Shown here piece after piece: positions 11,641-20,640 of a stretch of 64,000 nt of DNA. Position 1 is the first letter of the stretch. Every line of letters begins with the position of its first letter. The notes under the pieces are model-generated. The model did not search any database and was not told the origin of the DNA. It worked only from the letters and a program-made list of their open reading frames with translations. Source of the stretch: Armigeres subalbatus (Eukaryota > Arthropoda > Insecta > Diptera > Culicidae). Made by a program: the position numbers and the translations under genes. The stretch is taken from NCBI RefSeq assembly GCF_024139115.2, contig NC_085140.1, forward strand, positions 16,313,085-16,377,084, written 5' to 3'.

Positions 11641-12359
11641 CAGTTACTCATAACAAAATTTTATCACAATTATATCAATATGTGTTACAAATAACAAAAC
11701 TTGTAATAATTTTGTTATAAATTCTCTGTCAAAAATGGAGGAAAGAGAATTTCATGATCGTCATAACATGATTATAACATAATGTGTTATGTTTATTCTT
11801 ACCGAAAAAAAAATTGCCTACATTTTTGGTAGATAGGAATTGGAAAAAACGAAGGTACCCCTTTCAGTATAACTTGAACTTGAACCTTCGAGTCAAGTAC
11901 AAGACACTGAAGACGACCACACAGTTGTGGTCGAAATACGTATCTGCAAAGATAACGAAAATTAACTGGTGGAATTAAATGGACAGTACTTAATTCGTCT
12001 TAGACGGTTTAATACATTCCACTAAACGAGCTTAATATTTTTTTGAACCTACATTCGAAGTTAAACCAGCTGGACAAAGTTAATTGCCTACATTATGGAT
12101 AATCATAACCTTTTCAAGAACATAATTTGTTATAGAATAAGCTATTCTCACTACTTTTTTATGTAACACATCGAGTTACATTTTTGTTCAATTTATGACT
12201 TATTTAGTTATATTTTTGTTAAAACTAGAAGAGATTTTGTTACAATTTTTGTTATTTTAACTACTAATGGTACATGTTTTATAACAACCGCTGTTATAAA
12301 AATTTGCTGTAACAGAATAACAAGTTCTGATATAAATCTGTTACTATCTACTGGTCGGG
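11635..12359. mobile_element. MITE-like element with terminal inverted repeats
   Basis: The left end CCCGATCAGTTACTCATAAC is mirrored by the right end, whose complement reads CCCGACCAGTAGATAGTAAC. Similarity continues about 35 bases inward. The interior is AT-rich with many GTTATAAC-like motifs and encodes no protein. A partial copy of the snap-back family is nested at about 11865-12000. I could not fix the target duplication; the flanks share only TT. Confidence 0.65.
11865..12000 (+). repeat. Partial copy of the snap-back MITE family
   Basis: Contains GTCAAGTACAAGACACTGAA, GAAATACGTATCTGC and GTGGAATTAAATGGA in the same order as the right arm of the full-length element at 61.5 kb. It helps polarise the hypermutated copy at 51.9 kb, since it keeps T at the informative positions I could compare. 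Confidence 0.65.
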
Positions 12360-12473
12360 TTGGTTTCATTTGTGGAGATTTTTTTAAAGGACTTCCTGAA
12401 GAAATTCTCGATCGGATTCCTGACGGAGTTTTTTACCGAATTAATTCCTGAATATTTTTCCAATGAATTATTT

Positions 12474-12478
12474 AAGGT
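12474..12478. repeat. BEL target site duplication, left copy (AAGGT)
   Basis: AAGGT directly precedes the 5' LTR and is repeated directly after the 3' LTR at 19388-19392. A 5-bp duplication fits BEL/Pao integrase and shows that the two LTRs belong to one insertion. Confidence 0.9.
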
Positions 12479-12950
12479 TGTTAGCACCGCTGGCAACCAG
12501 TGGTGCTAGAAGCGACGACAACGAAATGTGAAGCAGCGCTTCGACTGTCATCTAGACAGCAGCCTTCGGAGAGAACTATGAGTTAGAAATGTCATTTGTT
12601 ATTCTACGAAAATAATAGACACGTGAATTGCATATCTACTTTATTAAAGATTATATTTGCCTAAAATCCAATAAATTTGTTTAGTTAAATAAGTTAAATT
12701 TGGATTCGTAAGTACTTAGAACTATATGTGAAACTTTGAATACCTAATTTGTTATTCTATACTGAATTCAGGCTGCAAGTTGGCATAAGAAGAGATTACA
12801 CGTGAGGACTAGCAAGTGTAGATCATAAACCATTGATGTAAGTAATATGGACTATTTATGAATTAGGATTAATAAACTAAACTATTTTCAGTTTTGAGCT
12901 ACACCTGAATAAACGGTTTGCTGAAAAAGGGTTTAACTCTAGTCCGAACA
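12479..12950 (+). repeat. 5' LTR of the BEL element
   Basis: Starts TG and ends CA. It contains AATAAA signals (near 12668 and 12909) and a 54-bp intron-like segment at 12838-12891. It is near-identical to the 3' LTR over 472 bp. Confidence 0.93.
12838..12891 (+). promoter_or_regulatory. Intron-like segment within the LTR
   Basis: GTAAGTAA at 12838 is a strong 5' splice site. ACTATTTTCAG ending at 12891 is a plausible 3' splice site, with AT-rich sequence between. The 54-bp length fits short insect introns. The same segment lies in the 3' LTR at 19275-19328. Whether it is spliced is inference. Confidence 0.45.
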
Positions 12951-12966
12951 AATTTCTCAAAAATCA

Positions 12967-15900
12967 ATGATGGGGAAAAATCGTAAGAATAAAACCCGCA
13001 TGGATTATAACCTTGACGAGACAGGGAGAAATAATAAGACCGCATACGATTGTGCTTTGTGTGAACAACCAAACCACGCCGACGACAATATGGTTTTTTG
13101 CAACACCTGTTCGCGCTGGTTTCATTTCAACTGCGCCGGTGTTACCGACGATGTCAAGGACAAATCGTGGAGTTGTTCAGCTTGCGCCAGCAGTGCGGCT
13201 GGTGTAGGAGCCGCTAGCGGTTTAGATTCTTCAATATTAGAAATCCACGATCTTGAATTTAGAGATGATGCTCGTTGGAAGGAGAATGAAAATAAGCAAA
13301 AAGCAGCCGACGAAGCACATATGCGGGAGCTCCAGCTAATGAGAGAAATACAAATTAGAAATTTTCAGCGACAGTTGCAACGAGAAGAACAAAAGCGTCT
13401 GGCGCAGCTCGAGCTAGAACGGGAAATGTTGATAATGAGAAAAAGGGCAGATGAGGAGTTTCAATTAAAAAGGAGTCAGCTTTGGTCAGAATATCGACCG
13501 AGTCTACAGTACACGGATGATGATGATGCTGAAAAAAATCCACACGAACGAGGGGCTATTCCTAAACAAAAAGGAAACATTGGTACAACACTGAATGAGT
13601 ATCCTGCAGCTTCAACGCCATTTGATGCAGATGAGCAAATAGGCCGATCGGAAACACCTGTTCGTAACCCGAGCGTAATTCCTGCGACAGATAACCCAAG
13701 GGTTCCGCAGAAGTTTTCACTTAGAAATACCCCACCACTCCAACCACCTCTGCCGTTTCCACCCCCACCACTACCGTCTTGCCATGTACCAGAAATACCT
13801 TTGGCTCCTGTGGAACCGCATGACCAATTAAACATGCCGGCACCAGCAATAGGAGAATTAACGAGAGCACAAATTGCGGCGCGTAAAGGACCGTTCCAAA
13901 AATTGGCAGTGTTTACTGGAAGGCCAGAGGAGTGGCCAATGTTTTATAGTAGCTACTGTAATGGAAACTTGGCGTGCAATTGGTCAAACTTGGAAAACCT
14001 CGGTAGGCTGCAGCAAGCAATACAAGGTCCGGCACTTGAAAGAGTTCGCAGCCAATTATTGATGCCTGAAACTGTGCCCGCTGCTATAGAAACACTGAAG
14101 CGCTTTTACGGCCGACCAGAACAGCTACTTAATGCACTCATCAAGAAGGCACAAGGTGCAAAATCGCCCAATCGTGATATTCCGGAAACATTTTCAGACT
14201 TTGGAATCGTAGTTCAGCAGCTTGCTGACCATTTGATTGCATCTGGACTTCGTGATCATTTGGTAAACCCGCATCTTATCGATACACTCGTCGCGAAATT
14301 ACCAGGAATGACACAAATCGAGTGGGTACGTTACAGACGCCAGCAGGGAATCGCTACAGTAAAGACCCTGGCGGATTTCGTTTCAACTATTGGTGCAGAC
14401 GCTTTGGAAGTTGAACACTTGAAGCGAATACATCTTAACACCGAGAAGGACAAGCCGAAGGCAGAGAGAAAAAAGAAGTCGGGATCTGAAGGGTTCCTGC
14501 ACACACACATAGGGGAACTAAACGGTACGCGGTACGGTAAAAAGGATCAACCTTCAACAATCTCAAAAAAGGGCGAACTGAAAGAGGGGAGTAGAATTCC
14601 ATGCCGCATTTGTAATCGTACTGACCACCGTACACGATACTGTGATGATTTTGTTAAGCTTTGTTGGGAGGAACGCATGAAGGAAGTGGAAAAATGGAGT
14701 TTGTGTAAGCTTTGCCTTAATGAACACGGCCAAACGAAATGTCGCCTCCGGAACAAATGTAACATCGGAAATTGTCAAGAAACTCATCACCCACTACTTC
14801 ACCATCCAACCAAGAATAGAGCCAGAGTGATTACAACGGATTGCAACACGCACGATACAATTTTGCAGCAACCAGTAATTTTCCGTATGGTTCCTGTGCG
14901 TCTTAGCAACGGAGATCGCTGGGTGGATGTAATTGCGTTTCTTGACGAGGGAGCATCATACTCATTGATGGAACGAGATGTAGCAGATTATATCCAACTT
15001 GAAGGAGTACCACAACCGCTTCTAGTTAAATGGACCGCAGGGATGACCCGCTTGGAACAAGATTCAATGCGAGTACACCTATCAATCGCACCTCGCAATT
15101 CACCAAAGCGCTTTGAGTTGAATAACGTATATACAGTAGATCGACTGAAGCTTCCTAAACAAAAATTGCGCTACGCCGATATCGCCAAAAAATATGAACA
15201 TTTAAGGGGCCTGCCCATATGTGATTATCAAAGTAGCACACCACGTATTCTAATAGGACTGAAACACCTCCACGTCTACGCACCTTTGGAATCACGCATC
15301 GGTGCTCCCGATGAGCCAATTGCTGTACGTACGCATCTTGGTTGGACTATATATGGACCACAAGCAATCGGAGGATCTCCGACAGGGTTTGCCGGCCATC
15401 ACGATATGAGCCCGGCAGATGTGGAGCTACACGAGTTACTGCGAAGTCATTATATACTTGAAGATTCTGGTATTGCGGTAACAATTCTGCCAGAATCAGC
15501 CGATGATCGCCGTGCTCGACAGTTACTGGAAGCTACTACTGTTCGTCGGGGAAACCGTTTCGAAACTGGGCTTTTGTGGAGAGAAGACAACCCGCAGCTA
15601 CCGGATAGCTATTCAATGGCACTAAAAAGATTGAAAGCTCTCGAGCGAAAGCTTTCCAGGAATCCGGAGTTGAGAGCGAAGGTTTCAACACTTATCGATG
15701 AGTACCTTGAAAAGCAATATGCGCACAAAGCCACCCCGCAAGATTTCGCTGATGCTGTTCCAGGAAAAGTATGGTACCTTCCTCTGAATGTTGTACTCAA
15801 CCCGAAAAAGCCTGAGAAGGTTCGCTTAGTGTGGGATGCGGCTGCTGCTGTTAACGGAAAATCACTCAACATGGCCCTGTTGAAAGGACCAGATTTACTG

Positions 15901-16041
15901 ACCGACTTACCCGCGGTACTGTTCCATTTCCGAGAGCGTCCATTCGCCTTTGGGGCAGACATTATGGAGATGTACCATCAAGTTGGCATTCGACGGAGTG
16001 ACAAGCACAGACAGACACAGCGGTTCCTATATCGAGATTAG
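12967..16041 (+). CDS. BEL Gag-protease-RT (N-terminal part of Gag-Pol)
   Basis: 1024-residue frame. Residues 29-73 form a C4HC3 PHD-type finger (C29, C32, C45, C48, H53, C56, C70, C73, with W68 two residues before C70). Residues about 100-180 are Glu/Arg/Gln/Lys-rich and predict a coiled coil. A proline-rich stretch follows near 255-275. Residues about 300-400 (FTGRPEEWPMFYSSY onward) match DUF1759, the BEL Gag core. Zinc knuckles lie near 545-600 (CRICNRTDHRTRYC; CKLC). The protease has FLDEGASYSLM near 658, using the BEL-style DEG active site. RT begins near 930 with VRLVWDAAA and the first catalytic Asp in GADIMEMYHQV. The frame ends at TAG 16039-16041, before YVDD. Its ATG lies only 16 bases after the LTR; the second codon is also ATG. 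Confidence 0.9.
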   Translation: MMGKNRKNKTRMDYNLDETGRNNKTAYDCALCEQPNHADDNMVFCNTCSRWFHFNCAGVTDDVKDKSWSCSACASSAAGVGAASGLDSSILEIHDLEFRDDARWKENENKQKAADEAHMRELQLMREIQIRNFQRQLQREEQKRLAQLELEREMLIMRKRADEEFQLKRSQLWSEYRPSLQYTDDDDAEKNPHERGAIPKQKGNIGTTLNEYPAASTPFDADEQIGRSETPVRNPSVIPATDNPRVPQKFSLRNTPPLQPPLPFPPPPLPSCHVPEIPLAPVEPHDQLNMPAPAIGELTRAQIAARKGPFQKLAVFTGRPEEWPMFYSSYCNGNLACNWSNLENLGRLQQAIQGPALERVRSQLLMPETVPAAIETLKRFYGRPEQLLNALIKKAQGAKSPNRDIPETFSDFGIVVQQLADHLIASGLRDHLVNPHLIDTLVAKLPGMTQIEWVRYRRQQGIATVKTLADFVSTIGADALEVEHLKRIHLNTEKDKPKAERKKKSGSEGFLHTHIGELNGTRYGKKDQPSTISKKGELKEGSRIPCRICNRTDHRTRYCDDFVKLCWEERMKEVEKWSLCKLCLNEHGQTKCRLRNKCNIGNCQETHHPLLHHPTKNRARVITTDCNTHDTILQQPVIFRMVPVRLSNGDRWVDVIAFLDEGASYSLMERDVADYIQLEGVPQPLLVKWTAGMTRLEQDSMRVHLSIAPRNSPKRFELNNVYTVDRLKLPKQKLRYADIAKKYEHLRGLPICDYQSSTPRILIGLKHLHVYAPLESRIGAPDEPIAVRTHLGWTIYGPQAIGGSPTGFAGHHDMSPADVELHELLRSHYILEDSGIAVTILPESADDRRARQLLEATTVRRGNRFETGLLWREDNPQLPDSYSMALKRLKALERKLSRNPELRAKVSTLIDEYLEKQYAHKATPQDFADAVPGKVWYLPLNVVLNPKKPEKVRLVWDAAAAVNGKSLNMALLKGPDLLTDLPAVLFHFRERPFAFGADIMEMYHQVGIRRSDKHRQTQRFLYRD

Positions 16042-17786
16042 CCAACTGTCCCATAGGAGGTTTTTTTTATGGATGTAGCTACCTCGGCAGCTACATATGG
16101 CTCAATTTGCTCACCGTGCTCCGCTCAATTTATTTAAAATCGAAACGCTAGAGAATTTGCTACGGAATACCCGGATGTAGTAGCAGCGATTGTCCGCAAA
16201 ACATTATGTCGACGACTATTTCAACAGTGCGGATTCAATCGATGAGGCAGTTAAGCGAGTACTAGAAGTCAAGATGATCCATTCAAGAGGTGGTTTTCTA
16301 ATACGTAACTGGGTATCTAACACATTTCTTGGAGCAACTGGAGGAATCTCGACCCGACAGTATTGTACACTTTCGCACACAAAAAATACGACTACCGTTC
16401 AATGCGTCCTAGGGATGTTTTGGGATTCACTTCATGATGGCTTCTGTTTCTCGGCCAAGCTACGCCTAGAACCGTTCATCACCGGTTATCGACGCCCAAC
16501 GAAACGACATCTCAATAGCTGAGCAATGAGTTTGTTTTTACCCTTACGGACATCTAGCACCCTTTACTATCCATGGGAAGTTAATTATTCAAGACTGCTG
16601 GCGTGAAGGTTACGATTGGGATCAAACTATAAGCGACGAGGTTGCAGTCAAGTGGTACAGATGGATCCAAGCTTTGCCGGAAGTTGAGGCACTGAAAATT
16701 CCACGTTGCTATTTTTCTTCTGCTACGCCACAAGATCGTGAATCTATCCAACTCCACATATTCACGGACGCGAGTGAAAACGCTTATGGATGTGTGGCTT
16801 ACTTCAGGATTATGATCAACAATCAAGTGCAATGCTCTCTCGTATCTGCAAAGTCGAAAGTGGCTCCTTTACAGTACTTGTCTGTGCCACGTCTTGAGCT
16901 ATTAGCTGCTGTACTAGGTGCGAGACAAATGCAATCAATATTGTTAAACCACAACATACCGATCAAGAAGATTTTCCTGTGGTCCGACTCTTTGACCGTG
17001 CTCTCATGGATAGGATCCGACCATCGGAAATATAAGCAGTTTGTGGCCTTCCGAATAGGTGAAATTTGTAGCAAAACACACGGCAACCTTTGGCGCTGGG
17101 TTCCTAGTAAGAAAAATATCGCGGACGTGTTGACCAAATGGGGCAATGGTCCTTGTCTGGCCACCAACAAGCAGTGGGTGAGTGGACCAGATTTTCTTTA
17201 TCTTCAAGAACACGAATGGCCAAAATCGGAGAAACCAGTGCTAAATGTCGAGGAAGAACTTCGAGCTTATTACCTCTTTCACGATGTTACCCTTCCGGAT
17301 TCGATTATCCACCACATGTACTTCAGTCGCTGGCTCGTAATGGTAAGATCAGTGGCCTGTGTATGCCGTTTTATATCGAATTGTCGTCGTAAGAAAATGG
17401 ATCTACCAATTGAAGCTGTACCAATTCCCGAAACATCTAAACTTTTAAAAATTGTAAAGCATCCCATATCAGCTGAAGTGGTTCCACTTACTCAGGAGGA
17501 ACATCGTCGTGCTGAATGTATATTGTGGAAAATTGCTCAACATGACGTATTTGGTGACGAGCTGAAAACGTTGATGAAAAATCGTGACTTGCCATCAGAA
17601 AAGTGGGTACCTATAGAGCGAAGCAGTCCACTTCATAAAAAAAACCTTTTGTTGGACCAGAATGAATTAGTCCGGTTGGAGGGAAGGGCCGCCTATGCCG
17701 ATAGACTGCCGTTTGATCTGAAGTTTCCTGATTGTGCTCCCCCGGGAGCACGGTATCACCATGAAACTGTTGCAGTTTTACCATAA
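16042..17786 (+). pseudogene. BEL Pol middle part: RT palm, RNase H (frameshifted)
   Basis: Pol continues in other frames. 16190-16522 contains KHYVDDYFNSAD, the RT catalytic YVDD. 16674-17786 contains the RNase H: HIFTDASENAYG, LELLAAVLGAR, LWSDSLTVLSWI and ADVLTKWG, giving the D-E-D-D residues, then the linker leading to integrase. At least two frame changes are needed (near 16041-16190 and 16522-16674), and a third near 17735-17786 joins the integrase frame. Breakpoints lie close to homopolymers (T8 near 16062, C5/G3 near 17740), so some could be sequencing or assembly indels rather than real mutations. Confidence 0.85.
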
Positions 17787-18894
17787 ACGTTTTGGCCATG
17801 CTAATAGCGAAACGGTGGTGAACGAGGTGCGGCAGCGGTTTTATATTCAGCACCTTAGAGCGGCAGTTAAACAGGTGGAGAAAAACTGCGGCTGGTGCAA
17901 AGTAAAAAAATCTCAACCAAGGCAACCTAGAATGGCTCCGTTACCAGACCAGCGACTCACACCGGGACTGCGGCCATTTAGCTTTGTAGGAATAGACTAT
18001 TTTGGTCCCATCAACGTTGCGGTAGGCAGGCGGTCAGAGAAGCGATGGGTGGCATTGATGACATGCATGACTACCAGAGCTATACATATGGAAGTAGCCC
18101 ACAGCCTCACGAGCCAATCGTGTATTATGGCTATAGAAAGATTTGCTAGTATCCGAGGCACGCCATTGGAATTTTTTTCCGACAATGGGACAAATTTTCA
18201 AGCCGTAAGCAAGGAATATGGCAAGCTTGGGCTACAGATTGACATAGCATGTGCAGAAGCGTTCACTGGAGCTCGTACGCGATGGAATTTTAATCCCCCA
18301 TCAGCCCCCCATATGGGGGGATGCTGGGAAAGGCTGGTGCGGTCTGCTAAGGAAGCGATGAAAGTTTTCGACGACGGACGACGAGTAACAGATGAAGTCT
18401 TACTAACTGTATTGGCCAAGGCAGCTGAGATGATAAATAGTCGACCACTAACTTACCTTCCCCAAGAGTCTTCTGATGTAGAAGCTTTGACTCCGAACCA
18501 TTTTTTGCGTGGACTGCCATCAGGAGAACATTTTCAATTGGAGGAAGCTGTTGATCCGGCTAGGGCTCTAAGGGATCAGTATAAACGATCACAACAACTT
18601 GCGGAAGTTTTATGGAAACGGTGGGTTAAGGAGTACGTTCCCTCTATCGATCAACGTACGAAGTGGCACACTGACTGCAAGCCAATTGCTAAAGGTGATT
18701 TGGTCTTCATAGCAGATGGTAACCAGAGGAAGACATGGGTACGTGGAGTTGTTCAGCAAGTGATACCTGGGCAAGACGGAGTGATACGTAGAGCTGTTGT
18801 CCGCTTAGCTAGCGGAAAAGAACTTCGACGTCCGGTAAATAAGCTCGCAGTATTAGAACTTGACGGTAAATCTAGCCAGAAGCGTAATCACTGA
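17734..18894 (+). CDS. BEL integrase (C-terminal part of Pol)
   Basis: 386-residue open frame, back in the Gag frame. The HHCC zinc-binding domain is HKRFGHANS...CGWCKVKK. The DDE core has Asp in GIDYFGPI, Asp in FFSDNGTNF and Glu in MGGCWERLVRSAKE, the expected D-D-35-E type spacing by eye. The C-terminal part (RWVKEYVPSIDQRTKW, GDLVFIADGNQRKTWVRG) matches the DUF5641-like tail of BEL integrases. The listed ATG is only the first Met of the open frame; in the element this is part of Gag-Pol. The integrase makes the 5-bp staggered cut seen at the insertion ends. Confidence 0.88.
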   Translation: MLPREHGITMKLLQFYHKRFGHANSETVVNEVRQRFYIQHLRAAVKQVEKNCGWCKVKKSQPRQPRMAPLPDQRLTPGLRPFSFVGIDYFGPINVAVGRRSEKRWVALMTCMTTRAIHMEVAHSLTSQSCIMAIERFASIRGTPLEFFSDNGTNFQAVSKEYGKLGLQIDIACAEAFTGARTRWNFNPPSAPHMGGCWERLVRSAKEAMKVFDDGRRVTDEVLLTVLAKAAEMINSRPLTYLPQESSDVEALTPNHFLRGLPSGEHFQLEEAVDPARALRDQYKRSQQLAEVLWKRWVKEYVPSIDQRTKWHTDCKPIAKGDLVFIADGNQRKTWVRGVVQQVIPGQDGVIRRAVVRLASGKELRRPVNKLAVLELDGKSSQKRNH

Positions 18895-18903
18895 CTAGAG
18901 TTA

Positions 18904-18915
18904 CGGGTGGGGCTA
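18904..18915 (+). promoter_or_regulatory. Polypurine tract before the 3' LTR
   Basis: GGGTGGGG lies just upstream of the 3' LTR start at 18916, in the position of the plus-strand primer. It is short and interrupted by one T. Confidence 0.55.
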
Positions 18916-19387
18916 TGTTAGCACCGCTGGCAACCAGTGGTGCTAGAAGCGACGACAACGAAATGTGAAGCAGCGCTTCGACTGTCATCTAGACAGCAGC
19001 CTTCGGAGAGAATTATGAGTTAGAAATGTCATTTGTTATTCTACGAAAATAATAGACACGTGAATTGCATATCTACTTTATTAAAGATTATATTTGCCTA
19101 AAATCCAATAAATTTGTTTAGTTAAATAAGTTAAATTTGGATTCGTAAGTACTTAGAACTATATGTGAAACTTTGAATACCTAATTTGTTATTCTATACT
19201 GAATTCAGGCTGCAAGTTGGCATAAGAAGAGATTACACGTGAGGACTAGCAAGTGTAGATCATAAACCATTGATGTAAGTAATATGGACTATTTATGAAT
19301 TAGGGTTAATAAACTAAACTATTTTCAGTTTTGAGCTACACCTGAATAAACGGTTTGCTGAAAAAGGGTTTAACTCTAGTCCGAACA
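18916..19387 (+). repeat. 3' LTR of the BEL element
   Basis: 472 bp, matching the 5' LTR except at two positions seen by eye. It is followed at 19388-19392 by AAGGT, the right target site duplication. The intron-like segment recurs at 19275-19328. Confidence 0.93.
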
Positions 19388-19424
19388 AAGGTACTTATGT
19401 AAAAAAACGAGCAATGGGTAATGT

Positions 19425-19990
19425 TTTGAACATAACCGCGAGTACACGTAGGACATTCTTAGAGTTTCCGAAGAAATTCTTTAAGGAATTACTGGAAGAA
19501 TTTCTATTAGAAATTCCTAAAAGAAATTCTTGAAGGAATTGAATAAAATTAAATCAAATTCCGAAGGATTTCTCCTAAAGGGATTTCCGGATGTATTCCT
19601 AAGACAGTGTCCACAGGTATTCCGATGGAAATTCATGAAGGATTACCCATGGGTATTTTCTGAAGAATTCTTAAAGGAGTTTCCAAAGGAATTCCTAAAA
19701 AAGTTTTCGAATGAATTTCCGAAGAAATTCTTAAAAGACTCCGTAATTTCCGAAGCAATCCCTAAAGTAATTTCCAAGGAAATTCCTGAAGGAACCTTTG
19801 GGGAAATTTTGGAAAGAATTTCCGAAGCAATACACAAAAAAAATTTCAAGGGAATTCTTGGAGAAAGTTCTGAAAGAATTTGTAATTCTTAATTCGTTTT
19901 CCGAATTCCTTTTTAGAATTTTCTAAGGAATATCTTGAGGAATTTTCAAACGAATTTCTAAATTTATATCTGAAGTACTTTCCAGTGTAC
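19425..19990. repeat. Decayed GGAATTTC-type repeat tract, right of BEL
   Basis: Continues the tract seen left of the BEL insertion (12361-12470), so the BEL element landed inside it. An open frame at 19530-19892 translates as repeated KEFPKEFLKKF-type peptides, a by-product of the repeat. Confidence 0.65.
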
Positions 19991-20179
19991 TATGTGCTGT
20001 GATACGGCAAGATCCTGTAATGTAATGTAAACTTTTGCTGTGGAGATATAAGCGATAGCTATTAGCATGTTCACCCTATCAGTCTGTCTGTAGCTAGCAA
20101 TTGTACAAAAACCCTAAAATTCAATAAAAGCATGATAGGCCTTGCTGCGTGATTTTTTTTCTCAGCTTAAAATTATTCA

Positions 20180-20290
20180 CGCCCATTCACGCCGCCGAAC
20201 ATCGCTTAAGGCGTAACGCCGCCGACGCCGCCGGTGTAAAAATGGCCTTACGCCGCCGCCGCTTACAAATACTTCGGCGCACAGGTCTAC
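20180..20290. repeat. GCC-rich short repeat
   Basis: Contains ACGCCGCCGACGCCGCCGG and related motifs in otherwise AT-rich DNA. Origin unknown. Confidence 0.4.
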
Positions 20291-20509
20291 TTGGACTTCC
20301 AATCGAGAAACTAAGATTATGATACTGCGTCGTGCATCTTGAACGACGTCGTCGTCTCGTGAGTAGTACTAAACAGCCATGTATTTATATCCGTTTCCTT
20401 GATCTTTGTTAAGTAAATTAAATTGTTTTTGTTTGTAAATTTCTAACCTTTCCGCTACGTCAAGTTTCCAAGGATTTTGTATTTGTCTAAGAAGTGATAT
20501 GTTGATATG

Positions 20510-20640
20510 TTTTCTTCAGTCGATAACAAAACACTGAAGAAGTCCTCAAGTGGAGGACGACATGCGTATCTGTTCGATATCTAAAAATTAATTAGTGGAA
20601 GTAAAATGAAGAAAATAGTCGTTTAAACCGTGTAACATTT
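20510..20640 (+). repeat. Partial snap-back MITE copy
   Basis: ACACTGAAGAAGTCCTCAAG, GACATGCGTATCTGTTCGAT and TAGTGGAAGTAAAATG follow the order of the right arm of the 61.5-kb element. Strongly diverged. Confidence 0.5.

Larger units (their letters stand above)
12479..19387 (+). mobile_element. BEL/Pao LTR retrotransposon, complete in structure
   Basis: The element is 6909 bp, bounded by two 472-bp LTRs that begin TGTTAGCACC and end CCGAACA, and flanked by the 5-bp duplication AAGGT. Internal order is gag (PHD-type finger, coiled coil, DUF1759-like, zinc knuckles), aspartic protease, reverse transcriptase, RNase H and integrase. Protease before RT and integrase last is the BEL/Pao arrangement. 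The LTRs differ at two positions that I could find (C/T near 12577 against 19014, and A/G near 12869 against 19306), so the insertion is young. Pol nevertheless crosses three reading frames. No canonical TGG-starting primer binding site adjoins the 5' LTR. Confidence 0.95.

Noticed and set aside
19530..19892. Open frame of 120 codons rich in KEF/FLK
   Set aside because: A by-product of the decayed GGAATTTC-type repeat, with no domain.
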